Below the pieces are notes generated by a model that saw only the letters and a program-made list of their open reading frames with translations, had not been told where the DNA came from and ran no database searches. A stretch of DNA of 64,000 nucleotides from Streptomyces sp. F63 (GTDB lineage: Bacteria; Actinomycetota; Actinomycetes; Streptomycetales; Streptomycetaceae): NCBI RefSeq assembly GCF_018070345.1, contig NZ_JAGPXX010000001.1, positions 434,001 to 498,000 on the forward strand. The letters are read 5' to 3'. The stretch's first letter is position 1. Every line of letters starts with the position of its first letter. A program made the translations under genes and the position numbers. Of the stretch, positions 25,885-33,954 are shown piece after piece.

Positions 25885-26646
25885 TCAGACAGGAGGGTCC
25901 GTGGGCACCTCGTACACGATCTCGCATAGCGCCGCGGGCACGACGATGTTCGCCGTCTCGACCGCTCGGCCGTCATCGGCGTAGTACGTGCGGTGGATCC
26001 GGGTGACCAGGGCGCCCCGCTGAATCCCGAGGAGAGTTGCCTCCTCGGTGGTGGCCTCTCCCGGCTCCGGCTGTTCCACGGCCCGCGTGACCGTGATGCC
26101 GATCTCCGCCATGCGGTCGACCACGCCCTTGCCGGCGTGCGGACCGCCCTCCGGTAGCACCACGAGCGTGCCCGCCGTGATGCTGTAGGGCTCCCAACTG
26201 GTCGACAGTTGCACGGGCTTGCTGTCGGCGAGGTACTCGTACGCCGTGCGGACGCACAGTTCGCCCTCGGCGATGCCGAGGCGCGCGGCGATGTCCGCGG
26301 GGGCCGGCACCTTCGCTTCGGTGCGGCTCTCCCACGTACCTCGCCTGCCGAGTGCCGACATGTCCGCGACGAACGGGGAACCCCCGCTCTGCTCCCGGCA
26401 CTGCGAGCGGACCATGCGCAGTCGTTCGCGCAGCTCGGCCACGTAGGTCCCTGACCCGGCGCGTCCTTCGAGGATCCCTTGAGAGATCAGAAGTTCCTGC
26501 GCGCGGCGGACGACGTTCTCTCCGACCCCGCATTCCTGGGCGAGTTGGGCACGGGAAGGCAGGCGGTCTCCCGGGCTCCACTCCCGGTCGGCGATGCGCC
26601 GACGGAGCACGTCCGCGATGCGGAGGTAGGGCGGCTGCTCGCGCAT
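25885..26646 (-). CDS. GntR-family transcriptional regulator with UTRA domain
   Basis: A 253-residue regulator. The N-terminal winged helix-turn-helix is complete: YLRIADVLRRRIADREWSPG, DRLPSRAQLAQECGV, then the recognition region VRRAQELLISQGIL and wing GRAGSGTYVAE. Residues 90-250 form a UTRA ligand-binding domain (HutC type), with CVRTAYEYLADSKPVQLSTS and VTRIHRTYYADDGRAVETAN. In Streptomyces mobile elements, such regulators (for example KorSA of pSAM2) repress transfer genes. A perfect palindrome lies immediately upstream of the start. The ligand is unknown. Confidence 0.9.
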   Translation of the reverse strand: MREQPPYLRIADVLRRRIADREWSPGDRLPSRAQLAQECGVGENVVRRAQELLISQGILEGRAGSGTYVAELRERLRMVRSQCREQSGGSPFVADMSALGRRGTWESRTEAKVPAPADIAARLGIAEGELCVRTAYEYLADSKPVQLSTSWEPYSITAGTLVVLPEGGPHAGKGVVDRMAEIGITVTRAVEQPEPGEATTEEATLLGIQRGALVTRIHRTYYADDGRAVETANIVVPAALCEIVYEVPTDPPV

Positions 26647-26655
26647 GTGGAAAAT

Positions 26656-26681
26656 CTAGTCCACTAGCTCTAACCTAGTTA
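26656..26681. promoter_or_regulatory. Probable GntR operator
   Basis: CTAGTCCACTAG (26656-26667) is a perfect palindrome around CC, and TAACCTAGTTA (26671-26681) repeats the CTAG core inside a TAAC/GTTA inverted repeat. Both lie in the 81-bp divergent space between the GntR gene and the small ORF at 26728, just 10 nt upstream of the regulator's start, so autoregulation is likely. Confidence 0.6.
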
Positions 26682-26727
26682 ACCAGCTTCACGCATCGTG
26701 ATTCTGGCGTGACGGAGGAGCGCTGCC

Positions 26728-27027
26728 GTGTCCTTATCCGAAGCTCGCGCCGATGGCATCGCAGCACGCTTCTCCGCCGCCGGTTTCACGCCGCGCGTGA
26801 AAGACCACGACGACCACACCTGCATCGAGACGGACATTCCGGACCCGGTCACCGCCGACGCCTGGGGCCGGCTCGTGACGGTGCTGGAGACGGCCGACCG
26901 GTTCGGCTTCGTCAGTGGTGAGAGCGGTCGCATCGCATGGGCCGCTGTCAGCAAGAAGACCCCCGCGACAATCACCGATGTCTGGGGACACGGCCCTCAC
27001 CCTCAGGGAGCTGACCAGCATGTTTGA
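26728..27027 (+). CDS. Small hypothetical protein, first of three overlapping ORFs
   Basis: A 99-residue protein, MSLSEARADGIAARFSAAGF at the start, then an acidic stretch with several His and Asp (KDHDDHTCIETDIPDP). The start GTG is preceded by GGAGGAG. The third codon is TTA, rare in Streptomyces and read only by the bldA tRNA, so translation may be tied to development. It is divergent from the GntR gene across the palindromes, so it is probably under that repressor. Its stop lies inside the start of the next ORF. The family is unknown, but the layout is typical of integrative-element operons. Confidence 0.65.
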   Translation: MSLSEARADGIAARFSAAGFTPRVKDHDDHTCIETDIPDPVTADAWGRLVTVLETADRFGFVSGESGRIAWAAVSKKTPATITDVWGHGPHPQGADQHV

Positions 27028-27226
27028 CTTCATCCGCCGTAGTGCCCCGAAAGCGAGGCCGCAGCCCCGGCCGTCCGGTGGCCGTCATCGGCGGCACGCG
27101 CCGGCGCGGCCCTCCGCCGCCGTTCCGCCGCAGCCCTGGCCGCAGACCGTCGTTCCCCGCCAGCGACGTCCCCAGGACGCTGACGCCGCCTGGCCTGGGA
27201 GCAGCAAGAGGACGGAGAGGACCTGA
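27020..27226 (+). CDS. Small basic hypothetical protein
   Basis: A 68-residue protein starting MFDFIRRSAPKARPQPRPSG and rich in Arg, Pro and Gln. Its ATG overlaps the last codons of the preceding ORF (ATGTTTGA), which suggests translational coupling. The composition fits a disordered nucleic-acid-binding peptide, but the same bias appears in out-of-frame GC-rich DNA, so confidence is moderate. Confidence 0.45.
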   Translation: MFDFIRRSAPKARPQPRPSGGRHRRHAPARPSAAVPPQPWPQTVVPRQRRPQDADAAWPGSSKRTERT

Positions 27227-27441
27227 TGCCCGGACGCCACCCGTCGCGTGGCTTGATCGCTGCCAGCGAGCCGTATCGATCCACCTCATGCCAGTCAGGC
27301 GTCCATGGCACGTGCCATGAGGGGGAGCCCTCCCAGTCTCTTCCCGCCGGGCTCCCGTTGGTCCGCGACATCTGCGGCTGCCCTTGCCACGCGCCGACGC
27401 ACCCGAAAGGTGACAGCGGGGAGTCCTGCCATGACGCGTGA
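27226..27441 (+). CDS. Small Cys-rich hypothetical protein
   Basis: A 71-residue ORF whose ATG overlaps the stop of the previous ORF (TGATG). It carries DICGCPCHAPTHP and further Cys and His residues, which could bind a metal. It is the third of three overlapping small ORFs downstream of the GntR operator. No family was recognised. Confidence 0.4.
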   Translation: MPGRHPSRGLIAASEPYRSTSCQSGVHGTCHEGEPSQSLPAGLPLVRDICGCPCHAPTHPKGDSGESCHDA

Positions 27442-27655
27442 GAGAGGGCGCGGACGGGTCATCGAGGCTGGTCCGCCCTCGCCGCAGTACGCGACCAGCC
27501 GCACGTCAGGTGTCCGGCCGCGCCGTGGACCGGCGCCGGCCGCCCGACCGTCCTCCGTCGCAGCTCCCTGCCGCGCGCACGGCGGCATAACCCCAACCAG
27601 GCATCACGCGAACCGGTTGTCCACAGCCCGGAAGACCAGGAGGTGACCGAGACCC

Positions 27656-28392
27656 ATGGCAACCCGCTACCAGAACATCGCCGATGCCCTGCGGAGCCGG
27701 ATCGTCTCGGAGGAATGGCCACCAGGGACGCGGCTCCCCGCCGAGGCGGAACTCGCCTCGCAGCACAGCGTCAGCGGTCCCACCCTGCGCAGGCGCTGGA
27801 CGTCCTCGAAACCGAAGGGCTCATCGAGAAGCGCCACGGGGTCGGCAACTTCGTGCGCGTACCTCTTCACCGCATCACGTACCCCTGCGGTCAGACCGCG
27901 GCGGACGCTCAGGCAGCGGCCGGCACCGCTCTACGGATCAGCGTCAGCAGCAGGGTGACCGAGGCCGAGCGCGACCTGGCATCGCTGCTGGGGGTCCCGC
28001 TGGGCGCACCCCTGACCGAGCACACCTACGTGAGCCGCATGGACAGGACCCCGTACAGCCTGGCTCGCGTCTACCTGCCGTCGTCCGTCGGGCCCCTCAA
28101 AGCCCCGGTCGCGGGCCGCTCGCCGTGGGGCGACGACTTCGGCTGGCGCTTCGACGAGGCGGGACGGCCCCTTTGCTCCGTAGCCGAGCGGTTTCGGGCG
28201 CGGCATGCGAACGCCCAGGAGGCCGAGATTCTGCACATCAGCATCAGGACGGCAGTGCTGACCGTCGAGCGCACGTCGGTCGACGAGACCGGCCGTGTCC
28301 TTGCCGCTGCGCTCCTGGTCCTGCCCGGAGACCGAGCCGAAGCCGTTCTCACCACACGCGTACAGCAGGAGGAAGTGGAGTGGACAGGATGA
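27656..28392 (+). pseudogene. GntR-family regulator with one-base frameshift
   Basis: The gene starts MATRYQNIADALRSRIVSEE and reads a normal winged helix (PPGTRLPAEAELASQHSVSG, PTLRR). It then loses frame; the matching continuation ALDVLETEGLIEKRHGVGNF and a full UTRA domain are in the +2 frame up to 28392. Inserting one G in CGCAGGCGCTG near 27791 restores PTLRRALDVLETEG. The ribosome site AGGAGG precedes the ATG. Either the gene is inactivated or the assembly has an error. It is the second GntR gene within 1.8 kb. Confidence 0.8.
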
Positions 28393-28790
28393 CCGGGAAG
28401 TCGACGACGGAGCCCGCCGACGACCTCCCGGCCCTCACGAGACTGCGCCTGCTCCCGTGGCTCGGCCCCGAAGGAAAACCCTGCTACCTCGACACGGACG
28501 ACAGCGGGAGCATGCTCTCCCGGCTGGCCGACTCGGCCGAAGCAGTGCAACTCCGGGAGGCCGAAGCGCTGATCCGCTACGCCGAGGACATGCTCGCGGG
28601 CGAAGGCACCCCGCCCCACGCACTGCGCTTCCTCGGGTGCCGGCTGGCCCAGGCGCTGCGGGATGTCAGCCGAGTGGCCGTGAGCCGCGGCATGCGACTA
28701 CCAGAACCACCCCACGCGGAAGAGCCGTACGAGGACGAAGCCGAGGCCGAGGAGCGCCCTCGGCCCACAGCGGAACCGACTGCTTATTAA
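28389..28790 (+). CDS. Hypothetical protein coupled to the GntR gene
   Basis: A 133-residue cytosolic protein. ATG 28389 overlaps the GntR stop (ATGA). It begins MTGKSTTEPADDLPALTRLR and has a helical middle with LSRLADSAEAVQLREAEALI, then an acidic, Glu/Pro-rich tail. There is no signal or membrane segment. Such a gene commonly follows GntR regulators in Streptomyces accessory regions (inference from layout); its function is unknown. Confidence 0.65.
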   Translation: MTGKSTTEPADDLPALTRLRLLPWLGPEGKPCYLDTDDSGSMLSRLADSAEAVQLREAEALIRYAEDMLAGEGTPPHALRFLGCRLAQALRDVSRVAVSRGMRLPEPPHAEEPYEDEAEAEERPRPTAEPTAY

Positions 28791-29263
28791 CCCGGTGGGA
28801 CGACAGGAAGCTCGACGCCTACGAGGGCTACGTCGACGCCGTGCGGGCGTGCGTATTCCTGGCCGTGCAGCTCTACGAGCACAAGGAAGGGCTCCGGGAG
28901 AGCGAGAAGACCGAGCGGGAGATGACCGCGGCGCTGGCGGAAGTCGGCCGGCACCGGGGCCGTGCCTTCGAGCGGATCATGCTGCTCGGCGGGGACGACG
29001 TCGTCGAGGCCGCCCACCAGCTGAATGCCGCGGCTCTGCAGATCGACTGGCAGGCGACGGGCCGGATCGCGGGCACCCTGGAGGAGTGGCGCGAACGGAA
29101 CCGGATCACCTTCAAGGAGATCAACGAGTTCCATGAAGCCGCCCGCGTGGACCTGGGCGTGCAGGGGAGTCTGAAGGACGAGAGCCACCCCGAGCGGGAT
29201 CTGCTGCTGCCTCCTTCAGCGCCTTCTTCAAGTGCCTCGCAGCGGACCGATCCTGCCGCCTAG
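28781..29263 (+). pseudogene. 5'-truncated or frame-fused gene, helical hypothetical protein
   Basis: A clearly protein-like frame reads RWDDRKLDAYEGYVDAVRAC and continues through a charged helical region to NEFHEAARVDLGVQG and a Ser/Pro tail. No ATG, GTG or TTG lies near its apparent N-terminus. The frame begins right at TTATTAACC overlapping the stop of the previous gene, in its -1 frame. The first in-frame start is GTG 28841, with a weak GAGGG upstream. Likely explanations are loss of the 5' end or a former fusion to the upstream ORF. A 140-residue product from 28841 remains possible. Confidence 0.55.
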
Positions 29264-29406
29264 CGTGGGCCCGCCTGCACCTGGTGGCGAGGTGGCCCGA
29301 GGGCGCGATTTCCGAGCTCACGGACCAGGGACGGACCAAGCACCCCCAAGGACGGGCCCGCCAGGTAGGCTGTAGGCGCTTCCGCCGCAGGTGTGGCGGG
29401 GGCGAG

Positions 29407-29493
29407 GGAGGGTTGCCCGAGCGGCCTAAGGGAACGGTCTTGAAAACCGTCGTGGTGGCGACACCACCGTGGGTTCAAATCCCACACCCTCCG
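29407..29493 (+). tRNA. tRNA-Ser (anticodon UGA)
   Basis: An 87-nt cloverleaf. The acceptor stem is GGAGGGT/ACCCTCC with discriminator G. The anticodon loop CTTGAAA gives UGA, with a long serine-type variable arm (GTGGTGGCGACACCAC), and the T arm is GTGGGTTCAAATCCCAC. CCA is not encoded. It reads UCA and related serine codons. An intrinsic terminator follows. Confidence 0.97.
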
Positions 29494-29865
29494 CGCAGCT
29501 CAGTAGGGCGAGCTGGTCAGAGGGGCGCCTTCCGTCGGAGGGTGCCCTTTTGCGCTCGAGCCGTCTTCTCCGGAGCGCGGGAATCCCGCTGTTGGCCGGC
29601 GTGAGCGGATGAGGGCGCGGTGACCGGTACGGGCGGGCGCGCCGGGCCCTGTGCGTGCCCGCCGTGGTCTTTGCCACACCCCGCCCGGCGCGGCAAGTCG
29701 GCGAAGAGCCGGACCAACCGGCAGGGAGGTCCGGTGACGCTGGTGAGAGCGGGGTGAGTGGGAGCTGCGGATCGTGGCCGCCCCTTGGTGCAGACGGATG
29801 ATCTCCATGGCTGCCGTCGCGTGTCCGCCCGCCGTGGAAGGTCCGGGACCTTTTCACTTCCCCGT
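29494..29865. other. 372-bp gap after tRNA-Ser(UGA)
   Basis: It contains the tRNA terminator (29523-29551) and presumably the promoter of the DUF1906 gene. No coding sequence or attachment-site duplicate of the tRNA end was seen. Confidence 0.55.
29523..29551 (+). terminator. Intrinsic terminator of tRNA-Ser(UGA)
   Basis: GGGCGCCTTCC pairs with GGAGGGTGCCC (two G-U pairs) across a 3-nt loop, followed by TTTT. A classical U-tract terminator, unlike most in this window. Confidence 0.8.
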
Positions 29866-30786
29866 ATGGAACGACGAAAGAAGATCATCCAATACCTCGT
29901 GGCCATGCTGACCGCCCTGGCATCGTTCATCGGGGGACTGCTCTCCGCACCCACCGCCGCCGCGCCGTCCGGGACGGCCCCCGCGGGCACCGGTGCGGTC
30001 CCGGCCGGCGGCTCCGGCGGCTCCGGCGGCGGGAGCGGGGCCGGTTCCGGGAATCCACGCGAGCAGGGGGCGGAGATCTTCCGGGGGTACGGGTTCGATA
30101 CCTGCCGCACTCCGTCACTGGGCGCCATGAACGCCTGGCGCAAGTCCCACTACCGGGCCGTGGGTGTCTACTTCGGCGGCAGGGGGCGCGCCTGCAAGCG
30201 GCAGCCGAATCTCAACCGCCGCTGGACGCTCGCCGTGCACCGCGCGGGCTGGCGGCTGCTGCCGCTCTACGTCGGCTCGCAGTCTCCCTGTGTCCACAGC
30301 CGGAACAAGAGGCACACCCCCATCGGCGGCCGGCCCTGGAGCGAGGGTACGGCGGAGGGCCGCGACGCCGTGCGCCGCGCGGCCGCGCTGGGCATGGCCG
30401 AGGCCAGCCCTCTCTACCTCGACATGGAAGCGTACGACCACGACGACTCCCGGTGCGCCGAGACCACCCTGCGCTTTGTCCGGGCCTGGAGCCGCGAGGT
30501 CCGGCGGCACGGATATCTCCCCGGTTTCTACAGCAGCGCGGGAACCGGCGTGGCGCACATGGAGCGGGCGCGCCGGGAAGGCGTGCGGGATCTGCCCGAG
30601 GTGATGTGGTTCGCCCGCTGGGGTGTCGAACCGGCGGTCGACGACGAGCCGGTGCTGGACAGCGACGCCTGGCAGCCGCACCGCAGGATCCACCAGTACG
30701 CCGGAGACGTCACCGAGCGCCACGGCGGAGTGCCGATGCAGATCGACCGCAATGCGGTCGACGCCCCGGTCGCCGTCGTCCGCTGA
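29866..30786 (+). CDS. Secreted DUF1906 glycoside-hydrolase-like protein
   Basis: A 306-residue exported protein. The signal is MERRKKIIQYLVAMLTALAS and following, cut near TAAA, then a Gly/Ser linker (35-65). The domain starts GYGFDTCRTPSLGAMNAW and has the family marks YRAVGVYFGG, LPLYVGSQ, the acidic SPLYLDMEAYDH and HQYAGDVTERHGG near the end. DUF1906 proteins are TIM barrels related to GH25 lysozymes; the substrate is probably cell-wall glycan but is not proven. ATG 29866 has no good ribosome site. Confidence 0.87.
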   Translation: MERRKKIIQYLVAMLTALASFIGGLLSAPTAAAPSGTAPAGTGAVPAGGSGGSGGGSGAGSGNPREQGAEIFRGYGFDTCRTPSLGAMNAWRKSHYRAVGVYFGGRGRACKRQPNLNRRWTLAVHRAGWRLLPLYVGSQSPCVHSRNKRHTPIGGRPWSEGTAEGRDAVRRAAALGMAEASPLYLDMEAYDHDDSRCAETTLRFVRAWSREVRRHGYLPGFYSSAGTGVAHMERARREGVRDLPEVMWFARWGVEPAVDDEPVLDSDAWQPHRRIHQYAGDVTERHGGVPMQIDRNAVDAPVAVVR

Positions 30787-31158
30787 ACCGTCCTCACCGC
30801 GAGGAACCGCCGCCGTCCGCGCCGCGGTTGCGTCCGTCACACCACCCCCCTTGCCGGCCGGCCTCGTTGTCCCGCTCACCGCTCCGGCACCGACGCCGCG
30901 CCGCCGTTCCGCCATCGTTCCGCCGGCGTACGCGGGACGCAGCTCCGCCTCTTTGCGCTCTTCGTGTTCGTCCGCCCTGCCGCCGTCCACGGCGCCGTCC
31001 GGGCCCCGGTGTCGCTTCCGTGCGTCACCCTGATGCCGGGGCGCCCGCCTCTCCCCCTCCAGGGGGTGGGGCCGGGTACACCCCTACAACCTGAGGCGGA
31101 CGCCGCTTCGGCACCTGCGGGCGATCCGTCGCGAGTCACCCGCTCCTAGCGTTGAGCC
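30787..31158. other. 372-bp gap
   Basis: GC-rich DNA between the DUF1906 gene and the sigma-factor gene; it must contain the sigma-factor promoter. No gene or clear hairpin was identified. Confidence 0.5.
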
Positions 31159-31683
31159 ATGACCACGCCAGTGCGCACCGGTGCGACCGCGACTCAGTTC
31201 ACGTCTTACGTACGGGCCCGCGGGCCGGTGCTGCTGCGCACCGCCCGTTCGCTGACTCCGGACCCGTGTGATGCCGAGGACCTGCTGCAGACCGCGCTGA
31301 CCAAGACGTATCTCGCCTGGGAGCGGATACAGGACCACCGGGCGCTGGACGGCTATGTCCGGCGTGCCCTGATCAACACCCGCACCTCGCAGTGGCGCAA
31401 GCGCAGGGTCGACGAGTTCGCCTGCGCCGAGCTCCCGGAGCGGGAGGCCGCCCCGGCGCCGGACCCGGCCGAGCAGCAGGTGCTTCGCGACGCGATGTGG
31501 CGTGCGGTGCTGCGGCTGCCCGACCGCCAGCGGGCCATGGTCGTCCTCCGGTACTACGAGGACCTGAGCGAGGCGCGGACCGCCGAGGTGCTCGGGGTCT
31601 CCGTCGGTACGGTCAAGAGTGCGGTCTCCCGGGCGCTGGCCAAGCTGCGGGAGGATCCCGAACTCCTGCCCGTGCGGGACTGA
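31159..31683 (+). CDS. ECF sigma factor, SigE family
   Basis: A 174-residue extracytoplasmic-function sigma factor. Region 2 (residues 12-80) begins FTSYVRARGPVLLRTARSLT and includes DAEDLLQTALTKTYLAWERI. Region 4 (115-165) has LRLPDRQRAMVVLRYYEDLS and the helix-turn-helix ARTAEVLGVSVGTVKSAVSR. It matches the Streptomyces SigE-like family of short ECFs, often controlled by a linked membrane anti-sigma; here no anti-sigma gene follows, so its signal is unknown. Confidence 0.93.
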   Translation: MTTPVRTGATATQFTSYVRARGPVLLRTARSLTPDPCDAEDLLQTALTKTYLAWERIQDHRALDGYVRRALINTRTSQWRKRRVDEFACAELPEREAAPAPDPAEQQVLRDAMWRAVLRLPDRQRAMVVLRYYEDLSEARTAEVLGVSVGTVKSAVSRALAKLREDPELLPVRD

Positions 31684-31693
31684 CCTGCGCACG

Positions 31694-31774
31694 TACCATC
31701 CGGTATGCGGACCGCGGGCGACGGGCGGATTGCAGAAGCGTTACCTCAGAGGTAGTGACATACCAAGTGGTATG
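31694..31774. promoter_or_regulatory. Three short palindromes upstream of the acyl-CoA ligase gene
   Basis: TACCATCCGGTA (31694-31705), TACCTCAGAGGTA (31742-31754, perfect) and CATACCAAGTGGTATG (31759-31774, perfect 6-bp arms) all share the TACC/GGTA arms. They lie between the sigma-factor stop and the ligase start, the expected place for a TetR-type repressor of fatty-acid genes. Confidence 0.5.
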
Positions 31775-31830
31775 GCCGCAGAATCGGCGGCACATTACCG
31801 CTGCGTGACCGCTGCCCCGGGAGGCCGACG

Positions 31831-33480
<1,650 letters not shown>

Positions 33481-33954
33481 CCCGCCTCCGGCTCCGGTGC
33501 GGGGCCGCTCCGGACACCGGATCGCGACGGGCCGCCGCCGCTCCGCCCACGGGCGGGAGGCGGCGGCCCGTCCTCGCGCCGAGGCGGCGGCGCGGCCGGA
33601 GATCCGCGGAGACCCGCCCCGAGGGGCCGTTGCCGCTCCGGTTCCGGGCGGTTCTTCCCCGTCCGCTGTTCGGCGCGGGCCCGGGTGGCACGGGCGTCCC
33701 CGGCGGCTGCCGCGGCTCGCGCTCACCGCGCGGGGCCGCGCCGGCCCGGCCCCGGCCCCGTTCGGCGCCGGCCTCCGCCGGGCGGCAGACCGGGCCCGGC
33801 CCCGGTGGAACCGGAAGGGCCCGGATCCCGAGCCGGGCCCGAGGCCGGAAGCCGGTCCGGACACCGGGACACCGGCCGCGTGAGCACCCTCATGGCACGG
33901 GCCGCCGGTACGGCACGCTCGTCCCGTGTGGGCCGGGTATCCGGACGGCGCCGG
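33481..33954. other. 474-bp convergent intergenic region
   Basis: Extremely GC-rich. It contains the terminator at 33527-33571 and no supportable gene. Confidence 0.55.
33527..33571 (+). terminator. Terminator hairpin of the acyl-CoA ligase gene
   Basis: A perfect 13-bp stem, ACGGGCCGCCGCC (33527-33539) with GGCGGCGGCCCGT (33559-33571), and a 19-nt loop, 47 nt after the stop codon. Confidence 0.65.

Noticed and set aside
29407..29493. tRNA-Ser(UGA) as the attachment site of the accessory island
   Set aside because: The tRNA 3' end is at the far side from the island, the tRNA is intact, and I found no duplicate of its 3' sequence near 22 kb.
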